The translations under genes were made by a program, and so were the position numbers. DNA of 34,172 nt from Bacillota bacterium (lineage in GTDB: Bacteria; Bacillota_E; RBS10-35; JAJYVN01), in NCBI GenBank assembly GCA_021846605.1, contig JAJZWQ010000008.1, positions 1 through 34,172 of the forward strand. Direction: 5' to 3'. Shown piece by piece: positions 24,077 to 31,481 of this stretch. The notes under the pieces were generated by a model. It had not been told where the DNA came from and made no database searches. It worked only from the letters and a program-made list of their open reading frames with translations. Position 1 is the first letter of the stretch, and each line of letters begins with the position of its first letter.

Positions 24077-24529
24077 GTGCGCGACGACGAGCGTGGCGCG
24101 GCGGTGGTGGAGACGGTGCTGGTGCTCCCGCTCCTGATCGCGTTGCTGATGGCGACGGTGTCCCTGGGAACGGCGGCCGTGGACAAGGCCGTGGTGGCCA
24201 ATGCCGCACGGGACGCGGCCCGAGTCGCCTCCATCGAGTGCGGCCAAGGGGATGCCCAGTGGTACGCGGACGCCCTGCAGGCCGCACAGGGGGCCCTGGC
24301 CGGCGCGCTGCCGCTGGGTTCCCTGGTCGCGCGACCCCAACAGAGCGGTCAGTGGAGCTTTTCGGCGTCGTGCCCCGACGCCGGGACGCCGGGAATCCCG
24401 GTCGCCGTGGCGGTGGGGTACGCGGCGGTGAACCTGTTTCCGCCGTTGGCGCCGCTCCTGGCCCCCGGCGCGGCGGCTGGCCCGGCGGCCTTCCTGCTCG
24501 CCGAGCAGGCGGTGTTCCCGGAGGAATAG
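24077..24529 (+). CDS. tadE: TadE-like minor pilin/pseudopilin
   Basis: A 150-residue protein. From GTG 24077 the short leader MRDDERG precedes AAVVETVLVLPLLIALLMA, the typical TadE start with Glu at +5 of the mature chain. One transmembrane helix is followed by an extracytoplasmic domain with two cysteines (ECGQGD and SCPDAG). TadE and TadF are pseudopilins cut by the same peptidase as Flp and required for pilus assembly. A ribosome site GGGAGGGGG lies about 10 bases upstream. A longer frame from 24005 would add 24 Gly/Arg-rich residues and is unlikely. Confidence 0.82.
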   Translation: MRDDERGAAVVETVLVLPLLIALLMATVSLGTAAVDKAVVANAARDAARVASIECGQGDAQWYADALQAAQGALAGALPLGSLVARPQQSGQWSFSASCPDAGTPGIPVAVAVGYAAVNLFPPLAPLLAPGAAAGPAAFLLAEQAVFPEE

Positions 24530-24566
24530 GCCCGGTGGCGACGCCCGCGCGGGAGGGGGCGGATGG

Positions 24567-24995
24567 GTGGCGGATGCAGTGGCGTTGCTGCTGTTGGCGC
24601 ATGCCTGTGTGACCGACCTACGTGAGCGGCGCATCTGCAACGGCGCGCTGATGACTGCGGGGGTGGCCGGCGTGGTGCTGGCGGTGGCCGCGCACGGCAT
24701 GCCGGGGTTGGTGCGGGCGCTGGACGGAGGTGCGGCGGGCCTGGTCTGGTGGCCGGGCGTGCGCTGGCTGGGGCTGGGCGGGGGCGACCTCAAGCTGGCG
24801 GTCGTCTTGGGCGTGTTGCTGGGCCCGGCCGGCGCCCTGCTGGCCCCGGCGCTGGGGTTCGTGGTGTGCGCCGCCTGGCTGGCGCCCCAGGCGCTCTGGC
24901 GTCGCTGGCAGCGTCGCGCGTGGCATGGCTGGGAGGTGCCGCTGGCGCCCTGGATTGCCCTGGGTGCGGTGGTGGAGATGGTCGCGCGCCGCTGA
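24567..24995 (+). CDS. cpaA: Prepilin peptidase, CpaA/TadV type
   Basis: A 142-residue integral membrane aspartic protease, of normal length for TadV and lacking the N-methyltransferase domain of PilD. The two catalytic aspartates are visible: D17 in CVTDLRERRICN and D74 in the GxGD-type motif LGGGDLKLA. About four hydrophobic helices cover the chain. It removes the leader peptides of Flp and TadE-type prepilins. The GTG start has GGGAGGGGG about 8 bases upstream. It lies between tadE and a gene for a secreted protein, within the operon. Confidence 0.92.
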   Translation: MADAVALLLLAHACVTDLRERRICNGALMTAGVAGVVLAVAAHGMPGLVRALDGGAAGLVWWPGVRWLGLGGGDLKLAVVLGVLLGPAGALLAPALGFVVCAAWLAPQALWRRWQRRAWHGWEVPLAPWIALGAVVEMVARR

Positions 24996-25027
24996 ACGCC
25001 GCGGCGTGCGGGCAGGAGGGGTGTGCC

Positions 25028-25864
25028 GTGGGTTGGCAGGTGGTCCCGTTGGTCTTGCTGGTGGCAGTGGCGTCGAGACACGGCGCCGTGACGCCGCGGG
25101 TGTGCACCGTGACCGGGTTCTCGCTGGTCCAGACGACCATGGGGGGTGGCGCCCTCCAACTGCTACCACAGGGCGGCCGGACCGGTTGCTTTGGAGCCTA
25201 TCCCTTCCTGGGGGTCAGCGCGTCGCGCCTGGGGTACCCGCCGCAGACGCAGGACGGGTACAGCGAGTTGGCTGCCGCCCTGCGCCGCTGGTCGCCCCAG
25301 GACGGTACGCCCGCCGTGGACCAGTGGGTCCGGTTGTCTGACACGGTGTCCGCCGGCATGCGGGCGGCCGGGATCGACCCGGTGCGCCTGCTGCAATGGA
25401 TCGACGGGAGCGACGCGGCTGTGGTCGGCAATCCCCTGGGAGGCGGGGCAGCCAGCCTCTGGCCGCCCTTCCTGCCCCGGGCCCGGGTGACAGACCCGGC
25501 GGAGACGGTCTCAGCGCCGTCGCTGCCGCCGCAGCTTCCCTCGTCGACCACGCCGGTTGCCGGGAGTGCGGAGGTGGTGCGTTCCGCCCCGTCCTCGACG
25601 GCCGGGGCCCCTGTCACCCGGGCCGAGCTGCCGGCACGGCGGCCGCCGGCGACGGTGACATGGGACGGAACCAGGGTCCCCTGCACCGTCGCCCCCGCCT
25701 GCCAGGCGCGCCTGGAGGCGTGGCGGGCGCTCCCCCGGTGGCGACGCCTGGTCGCGGGCGTCTCCCCGCTGGGCTGGGGGATGGTCCTTCTGGGGGCACT
25801 GGTGGTCGGTCTGGCGTCTGCCGGCCTGCTCCGCCGGCGCCAGGCATCTTGGCAACGGGGGTGA
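25028..25864 (+). CDS. Secreted, C-terminally membrane-anchored protein of the Tad locus, unknown function
   Basis: A 278-residue protein I cannot assign to a family. It has an N-terminal signal (GWQVVPLVLLVAVASRHGAV), a folded part of about 120 residues with two Cys (VCTVTG and GCFGAYPF), then a Ser/Thr/Pro-rich linker (about 155-205), a small segment with another Cys pair (VPCTVAPACQARL), and a C-terminal transmembrane helix (GMVLLGALVVGLASAGLL) followed by basic residues. This is the layout of a cell-surface protein held by a tail anchor. The GTG start is secure because AGGAGGGG lies 6 bases upstream. It is 32 bases after cpaA and 4 bases before the propeller-like gene, so it belongs to the pilus operon. 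A role in anchoring the pilus base or presenting the next protein is inference. Confidence 0.68.
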   Translation: MGWQVVPLVLLVAVASRHGAVTPRVCTVTGFSLVQTTMGGGALQLLPQGGRTGCFGAYPFLGVSASRLGYPPQTQDGYSELAAALRRWSPQDGTPAVDQWVRLSDTVSAGMRAAGIDPVRLLQWIDGSDAAVVGNPLGGGAASLWPPFLPRARVTDPAETVSAPSLPPQLPSSTTPVAGSAEVVRSAPSSTAGAPVTRAELPARRPPATVTWDGTRVPCTVAPACQARLEAWRALPRWRRLVAGVSPLGWGMVLLGALVVGLASAGLLRRRQASWQRG

Positions 25865-25868
25865 GGTC

Positions 25869-27983
25869 GTGCGCAGGACGGTCGCACTGTGTGCCATCGC
25901 CATGCTCTGCTGCGCCTGGTTGGACGCGGTGCCGACCCTGGCCGCCAGCTACACCTGGGGGTACGGGTACGCGCGCACGCGGACGACGGAAGCCCCCATC
26001 TCCGCCGACGCCGCCGCGGTGCCGGGGAACGCGGCCGGCCCGCTGCGGCCCTTCGTCGTGCCCCTCCCGGGCGCAAGCCAGAGTACGCCCGTCGTGGCCG
26101 GAGGCCGCTGGTACCTGTGGACATACTGGGATGGCGGACGGCGGGGCGCGCTCTGGACTGGGCGGATCGATGCCGCGACGGCGACCAGTACCGCGGGGGT
26201 GCCGGTGGACCTCCCCGGACAGGGTGGGCCGGTGCTGCGGGCCTCCGCGGGGGAGCGCTTCGACGAGCCCTCGGACGCCGCCATCAGTCCCGATGGGCGC
26301 TGGGTGGCGTTCGCCGCCGGAGACACGCTCTATTGGTGGCCGGCCGGGGCGCCGTGGGCGGGCGGCAGCGCCCGGATCACGGGGACCGGGCCCGTGGCGG
26401 GCAGCGGATCCAGCCCGACGTTCGTGCCCGACCCCACGGCGCGCTCTGGGTGGGCGGTGTGCGACGGCAACTGGGACGGGGGCTTCGCCTGCTATGGCGC
26501 CATAGCCAGCGACGGCACGGCGCCGGTGGAACTGGCGGGGTACGAGAGCGGGTGGGCTGGAGGCCGCGGTGCGCCCATCACCAGTTCGGCGGCCCTGGGG
26601 ACGGGGGGCCGTCTCTACTTCGGAGTGGCCTCGAGACGGGACCCGCGCCTGGTACAGGTGGACTTCACCACCGGCGCCTGGCGGGTCTTGCTCGGGCCGC
26701 CGTCGATCCGTGCGCCGATCTGGTCGGCGACGGCGGTCGAGGGGGGGCAGGTCTTCGCCACCGATGTGGAAGGGAACATCTACCGTGTTCCGGCCGGCGG
26801 GGGCGCCGCCCAGGTGGTGGTCACCGGGGCGGGGTCGCTCATCGAGCCGCCCACCGTCACGCCGCACCACGTGCTCCTGGTCAGCCCCAGCCGGGACGCC
26901 CTGTTCACCTATGACTGGGCGACCGAAGGCGGCGCCGCCTGGGTGAGCTTGGGCAGCGGGGGAACGCCCGGTACCCCCACCTGGGTCGGGGGGGCCGGAG
27001 CCCGACCCGAGATCTTTGTCGGGCGCGCCAGCGGCGGGTTCACCGCCTCCGCCCTGACCTGGAGCCCCCAACCCAGCCTGCGGCCGCTGCTCGGGGCAGA
27101 GGCGCCCGCGCCGAACCAGTCTCGGTTCTCGGCGGTGGTCGTCGATGGTCCCGAGGTGCTCCTGTGGGCGGGCGCGGCGTCTTCCGGCACGGGCCCGCAG
27201 GCGCCCGCGCCCCAGGGGACCGGCTTCCCGGCGTCCTCGGGTGGCCTGGAGGTCGATGGCCTCGTTCCCCGCTTGACGGCGGCCCTCGTCCCTGGGGGGA
27301 TCACCATCGGCGGCAGGCAGGCGCGGCTGGAGGTGTTGGCCCCCGTTGGGGCGCGGACCAGCGTCACGTGGCAGGGCGGCGCGACGGGGACCGTGCAACC
27401 GGCGCCGGCCGCGGACCCCTGCCCCACCGGATGGACGGTGGAGGCGGGGCCCAACGTCGGGGCCGTCGCGGGCACCGGCGGGGGAACTCCCCCCGGGGGG
27501 TGCGGACCGGACGACGCGGGCGCGTCCCTGACGGCGGCCCTGCAACAGGCGGCAGGGAACGCGCATCCCCCGGCGGCGGGCACGTCTCCCGCGCAGTGGG
27601 CGGCCGCCGGTGCCCGCTTCCTGGGGTGGCAGGCGGCAGTGCCTTCCCCGACCCAGGTGGGCGCCAGTGCCGTGCAGGTCACCGCCACGATGCCGGATGG
27701 CCGATCGACCACGGTAACGGTCTGGCTGGCCGCGTCCTGTTCGTCGGGGGAGACGCCCGCTGCGGACGGAAAGTGCTCTGTCCCGGCGGAACAGCCCGTG
27801 GCGGCGACCGGAGCGGCCTGCGCGCCAGACGGCATGAGTGCGGCGGAACAGGCCCTGGTATGCGGGGTGCTCACTCCTTGGCTGACGGACGGCGACCTGG
27901 CGGCGTGTTGGAGTTCCTGGTGGGCGCGGGTGGAGGATCGGAACGTCGGCGTCTGTGGCGCGACGGGTGGGTCGCAGCCGTGA
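25869..27983 (+). CDS. Large secreted beta-propeller-like protein of the Tad locus
   Basis: A 704-residue exported protein. A signal peptide (MRRTVALCAIAMLCCAWLDA, cleavage near TLAA-S) precedes a region up to about 400 with repeated four-strand units such as AAISPDGRWVAFAAGDTLYWW, GGRLYFGVAS and GGQVFATDVEGNIYRVPAGG. These resemble WD40/TolB/PQQ-type propeller blades. From about 440 the chain is rich in Pro, Gly and Thr, with beta-sandwich-like stretches. The last 100 residues have six or more cysteines (ASCSSGETP, GKCSVPAE and the closing VCGATGG). The GTG start is 4 bases after the preceding gene and the stop overlaps the tadG start (GTGA). It is not a standard Tad component. An adhesin or pilus-associated surface protein is a reasonable inference; no enzyme motif is visible. 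Confidence 0.72.
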   Translation: MRRTVALCAIAMLCCAWLDAVPTLAASYTWGYGYARTRTTEAPISADAAAVPGNAAGPLRPFVVPLPGASQSTPVVAGGRWYLWTYWDGGRRGALWTGRIDAATATSTAGVPVDLPGQGGPVLRASAGERFDEPSDAAISPDGRWVAFAAGDTLYWWPAGAPWAGGSARITGTGPVAGSGSSPTFVPDPTARSGWAVCDGNWDGGFACYGAIASDGTAPVELAGYESGWAGGRGAPITSSAALGTGGRLYFGVASRRDPRLVQVDFTTGAWRVLLGPPSIRAPIWSATAVEGGQVFATDVEGNIYRVPAGGGAAQVVVTGAGSLIEPPTVTPHHVLLVSPSRDALFTYDWATEGGAAWVSLGSGGTPGTPTWVGGAGARPEIFVGRASGGFTASALTWSPQPSLRPLLGAEAPAPNQSRFSAVVVDGPEVLLWAGAASSGTGPQAPAPQGTGFPASSGGLEVDGLVPRLTAALVPGGITIGGRQARLEVLAPVGARTSVTWQGGATGTVQPAPAADPCPTGWTVEAGPNVGAVAGTGGGTPPGGCGPDDAGASLTAALQQAAGNAHPPAAGTSPAQWAAAGARFLGWQAAVPSPTQVGASAVQVTATMPDGRSTTVTVWLAASCSSGETPAADGKCSVPAEQPVAATGAACAPDGMSAAEQALVCGVLTPWLTDGDLAACWSSWWARVEDRNVGVCGATGGSQP

Positions 27984-28636
27984 GCGGCACGCGGGGGTCT
28001 GCCGGCCAGGCGTTGGTGCTCACGGTCTTCTTCCTGGGCGTGCTGTGCCTGTGTGCCCTGACGGCGACCACGACGGCGCTGGCGGTGTCGGCGCGGGCCA
28101 GGCTGGCGCAGGCGGCGGCGGCCGCCGCCCTGGCCGTCGTTCAACACGGATCGGTGCGTCTGCGGTTGGAGGTGCGGTACGTCGAGTATTTCTGTGCCGC
28201 CGCCGCCAACGGGCGGGTGAACTGCTGGGGCGCTCCCGGCACGGTGACGATCACTGTGGGGACCGGGGCCTTCACGCCCGTTTCCGCGGGGGAGTTCGGA
28301 CCGTTGCCGGGCTGGGCGGCCGCCGCCGGGTGTCTCGGGACGGTCTGGCCGCTGGAGGTGCATGCACCTGGCACCTACCGCGTGTGCACCGGGCAGGCGG
28401 CCACGGGGGCACGGCTGGTGCTGCCGGACTCGGCGACCACCCAGGCCATCGCCGAGCAGTGGTTGTCGGCGGGGATCGGGGGGAGCGCGCAACTCCGGGA
28501 CCCCTCGGTGCGCTCGGTGACCCTGGGCTCCGGCGGCCAGGTCACCGTCACCGCAACGGCGGGGCTGATCCCGGCCCTGCCCTGGCTGCGGGCGTTGACG
28601 GTGCGGGCCTCAGCCTGGCCGGGGGGCGGATCCTGA
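27980..28636 (+). CDS. TadG-like pilus protein
   Basis: A 218-residue protein with the start typical of TadG/TadE-G-like proteins: a short polar lead (SGTRGSAGQA), one hydrophobic helix (LVLTVFFLGVLCLCALTATT), then an Ala-rich helix (ARLAQAAAAAALAVVQ) that matches the region after the TadG membrane anchor. The rest is extracytoplasmic and beta-rich, with four cysteines. It is shorter than proteobacterial TadG and lacks a von Willebrand domain. GTG 27980 overlaps the preceding stop by 4 bases. It is the last gene of the pilus operon; an IS element begins 60 bases downstream, and I see no terminator in between. Confidence 0.65.
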   Translation: MSGTRGSAGQALVLTVFFLGVLCLCALTATTTALAVSARARLAQAAAAAALAVVQHGSVRLRLEVRYVEYFCAAAANGRVNCWGAPGTVTITVGTGAFTPVSAGEFGPLPGWAAAAGCLGTVWPLEVHAPGTYRVCTGQAATGARLVLPDSATTQAIAEQWLSAGIGGSAQLRDPSVRSVTLGSGGQVTVTATAGLIPALPWLRALTVRASAWPGGGS

Positions 28637-28695
28637 CGCACGGGCAGACCGGCCGCTCGACTATCCCCGCGACGGCTAGCCCCAATACCAGTTAA

Positions 28696-28726
28696 TACCA
28701 CCCCGGCATGTGCCGTAGTTCTGGCA
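28696..28726 (+). repeat. Left inverted repeat of the IS701-like element
   Basis: Begins TACCACCC, identical to the first 8 bases of the right end read on the other strand; with the outer GTTAA the identity is 13 bases. Confidence 0.75.
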
Positions 28727-28899
28727 CGTAGCGGTGGTGCGGGGACCTTGGGCGTCGGGTGAGGAGACATGTCGATCCAATGGGGGTAGCCCTGGGAGGG
28801 TCTCGTGGAGAAGGGTCTGCGGCTGGGGACGGCAGTGGGGAGGGCGAGGTGCCGGAAGGACGTGGTGGGCGCGGGAGCGGTCAACAGGCAATGCCGGGG

Positions 28900-30205
28900 T
28901 CAGTCGGGCCGTGGAGAGGGGAACCGCCAGAGGCGGGCCGCCAGAGGCGGGCCGCCAGGGCTCATCGGCCCGTCGTCCATGACCGGACGCAGAACACCGC
29001 CGGGGACTGAGCGGGCAGACGGGTGGCGGCCCCGCATGGGGTGGCTGACCGGCTGGGACGCAGGGGCCAGCGTGCTACTGGCCACGCGGAATGAGATCGA
29101 ACACGGCCCCGGCTGCGCACGCTGTTTGAGACGCCCGGAGGCTTGCGCAGCCCTGGCGGTGGAGTGGGCGCCACGGTAGGCTGCCGTGCCAGGCGGCATC
29201 CCCTCGGAGGGGCATGCCGTTGCCGCACCGACCGGCGGCGCGAGAGGCTCGACCGCTAGGGCCTCCGAGTAGCAGGCCGAGCAGCGTGATCGCGGTCCTG
29301 GAACGGGGAGGGCTGGGAGGACGGGGAGTGACGGTAGAGAGCCCGCCAAGAGCAAGGCTCGCCAAGCGCGGTAGGAAAGCGTGGCGAGGAGTAACGCGCG
29401 CTGGGGCATCCCGGCGAACCATTCGGTGAGCGTGCGGCGCACCTGCCAGGGAGCGATCAGCAGCGCCGCCCGCCGCGCCGCCAAGTCGGGCGAGGGGTGC
29501 GGTGAGGCAGGGGGGAGGGCATCCGGCGCCTGGGGCAAGAGCGGGCCGGGAGGCGGTTCCGGGCCGGGGTCGGGCGACGGTGCGGCCGGGGCGGACCGGG
29601 GCTCGGGAGCCAGAGCGTCCGGGGACTGGCTGAAGGCGGGCGGCGTGGGCGGAAGCTGGCGTCGCAACAGCATCAACCATGTGAGAGCGAGCCAGACCAG
29701 GGCCAGGTGGTGGTGCAACCCAGCCCATGATCGGCCCTGATAGTCGTCCAGGCCGACCTCCTGCTTGGCGTTCTCGTAGACGCGTTCGATCAGCGGGCGA
29801 TGGTGTGCGGTCTGCGCCAGTTCGTCCAAGGTCATCGTGGCCGGGCCGCTGAGGACAAACTGTTGGAGGTCCTCGGATTGCGCCTCTCCTGCCCCACGGG
29901 GACGTTGCAGGACGATCCACAGGGGGCCGGTTTCGGCCTCGGCGGGCCAGGATTCCGACGCATGCAGCGTCCCTTGTCTCGCGATCAGGGGCCGGCCGTT
30001 GACGTCCTGACGATAGGTCACCGGCCTCCAGTCACCGTCGGTCAACAGGCCGTGACGCATTGCCGCGGGTGTGTGCATCTGGGGACGGGAGGCCTTCCCG
30101 AGCGCTGGACGGCCACGCCCGGCATAGGGGGGTGCCGGCTGGGCGGGCAACCACGGCTCCTGCTCCAGGCGCAGGCTGTCGTTGGCGCGGATGCCCATCG
30201 CGCCA
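28900..30205 (-). pseudogene. IS701-family transposase, C-terminal part (out of frame with the N-terminal part)
   Basis: This frame continues the transposase after a one-base shift at about 30205. It contains the third catalytic acid region (HHRPLIERVYENAKQEVGL, where the Glu in YENAK is the expected DDE glutamate), then DDYQGRSWAGLHHHLALVWL, the usual IS701 ending helix. A Pro-rich stretch and APWQVRRTLTEW follow near 29400-29450. Beyond that the frame stays open to 28900 for some 170 codons with little protein-like character. No start codon is needed if translation shifts frame; an independent GTG exists at 30231. The split makes it probably inactive unless frameshifting or correction of a sequencing error restores it. 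Confidence 0.7.
28924..28959 (+). repeat. 14-bp tandem repeat inside the IS element
   Basis: CCGCCAGAGGCGGG is repeated perfectly at 28924-28937 and 28938-28951, with a third partial copy to 28959. Each unit can fold as CCGCC/GGCGG. Fourteen is not a multiple of three, so it is not a protein repeat. Confidence 0.8.
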
Positions 30206-31108
30206 TCAGCGCTCGAATGCTTCGAACTCACCGTAGGCGCTATCGCCGTGGACGCGGCGCACCTGGAGTCCCCAACCGCGCACGCGCCCGATCAGCGCCG
30301 CGGCGAGTTTCGGCTTGGTGCGGGCGCGCCAGTCGGCAGGGACGCCAGCCTTCTGACGTCGGCGGCAGGCGGCGTCATCGGCGCCGCCCCACTGCTTGGT
30401 GGGCATGTAGAGCTCGGCGGGCCCGGGCACGTCGAAAGCACCGTCGCAGGTCAAGTGGAGACTGACGATCACTTGGCCGTTGTCGACCTTGCCCAGCGAT
30501 CCGAGGTACTGTCTGGCGGCGCCCACGCTGAGCCGGCCCTTCTTGCGCCAGCCGCACTCGTCGATGATCACATCCACGGGCATGCCCTTGCAGCCCGTGC
30601 GCTCGAGGGCGTCGGACACGCGTGCCCGATCCAGCTCCTCAGCGGACCATGGAGAACGCGCCAGGAAGTGATACACGCCCTCCTGGGTGACTCCGGGGAT
30701 GCGGGCCTCCATCGTCTCCCCGTTCTTGCGGGACAAGGGACTCAGGAGCCCGAGCAGATACAGCTTTGCCTGCCGCAGCGTATCGCGGCGTCCGAAGATG
30801 CTGGCGAACCGGGCCAGGTACTCCTCCAGTCGCGCTGGTGGCGTCAGCGACAGGGCCTCGAACCACTGCGGCGGCAGCTTCCGCTTGCGCGGGTCGTGCC
30901 ACCGCTCCGCCAGCTTCCGCTCGCGCTCGGGCTGCGCGCCGAAGCGCCGCCAGCGGTACTCCGCCTCCCGCACCATGCGGTCCCACGCTCGGCGCTCGAC
31001 TGCGGCGTCATCCACACTACGGATGAGAATGGGCGTTGCCGCCGTTGTCCAGCCCCCGTTTCCATTCGTCGCTCCGCCCTGCCCCGCCGCAGGCGTGACC
31101 CCAGCCAT
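30206..31108 (-). pseudogene. IS701-family transposase, N-terminal part
   Basis: A 300-codon frame from ATG 31108 to a TGA at 30206-30208. After about 75 residues of basic N-terminus it matches IS701 transposases: YLARFASIFGRRDTLRQAKL, LYLLGLLSPLSRKNGE, then GVYHFLARSPWSAEEL. The first catalytic Asp is in VDVIIDECGWRKKG and the second in VHGDSAYGEFEAFER just before the stop. The family protein normally continues for another 150-200 residues, which are found in the next frame. The shift occurs at CGC TGA T, where skipping one base rejoins DGAMGIRANDSL. Whether this is a mutation, a sequencing error or a programmed +1 shift cannot be decided here. Confidence 0.82.
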
Positions 31109-31149
31109 CCTGTGGGTACGCCCTTATGGGGCTTGGAGCATCCGGTAGC

Positions 31150-31180
31150 TGGCAAAGTTATGGGAGTGCCGCGGGTGGTA
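31150..31180 (-). repeat. Right inverted repeat of the IS701-like element
   Basis: Reads TACCACCC from its outer edge on the minus strand, matching the left end, and lies about 40 bases upstream of the transposase start. Confidence 0.75.
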
Positions 31181-31248
31181 TTAACATTGTTGTTGCCCCG
31201 CCCGCCACATTCGTGGGATGCACCCGCGCAAGATGTCGAAGTTCCCGG

Positions 31249-31470
31249 TCAAGCGTGCCGCGCACCGTGTTTGGCCGCAGCCCACTCGTTCTGCCGAGGA
31301 TGCAGTCCGCCTCCGTGCCTAATTCCCCGGTATTGCGCGTAGGTGAGGGCCAGCAACCGCCAGGCCACGACGGAGAAGACGGCCAAGGCGCGCTGGATGC
31401 GCACAGCCTCGGCGAGTTGGAGTTCCTTCACCCTGCAGCCGCTCTTGAGCACGAAGTGAAGGGGTGATCC
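31249..31470 (-). pseudogene. Remnant of an IS4/Tn5-type transposase
   Basis: A short frame reads LHFVLKSGCRVKELQL, then AVRIQRALAVFSVVAWRLLALT. This is the C-terminal part of IS4-family (Tn5/IS50-like) transposases, where LKSGCRVEELQLE..ERLERALAVYLVVAWRI is conserved. Nothing of the DDE core is present upstream, and after LALTYAQYRG the sequence no longer resembles the family. It is a decayed fragment wedged between the IS701-like element and the 3' end of the PAS-GGDEF-methyltransferase gene. The remaining bases 31186-31248 show nothing recognisable. Confidence 0.65.
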
Positions 31471-31481
31471 ATCCGTACCGC

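Larger units (their letters stand above)
28696..31180 (-). mobile_element. IS701-like insertion sequence flanked by TTAA
   Basis: Imperfect inverted ends at 28696-28726 and 31150-31180 (19 of 31 positions match, the first 8 perfectly) enclose a split IS701-type transposase. TTAA stands directly outside each end (28692-28695 and 31181-31184). IS701 elements duplicate a 4-bp target of the YTAR type, which TTAA fits. Because TTAA is a palindrome it could also be part of the inverted repeat. At 2.5 kb the element is longer than the usual 1.4-1.6 kb. The extra DNA lies on the left, between the left end and the conserved C-terminal part of the transposase (28727 to about 29400), where no recognisable second gene is present. 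Confidence 0.75.

Noticed and set aside
17641..28636. Search for a secretin (RcpA/CpaC) or TadD/pilotin in the Tad operon
   Set aside because: No frame shows secretin motifs or tetratricopeptide repeats. Absence is consistent with a monoderm envelope.
28924..28959. Short tandem repeat as a CRISPR array
   Set aside because: The units are 14 bp with no spacers between them and only about 2.5 copies, and no cas genes are nearby.
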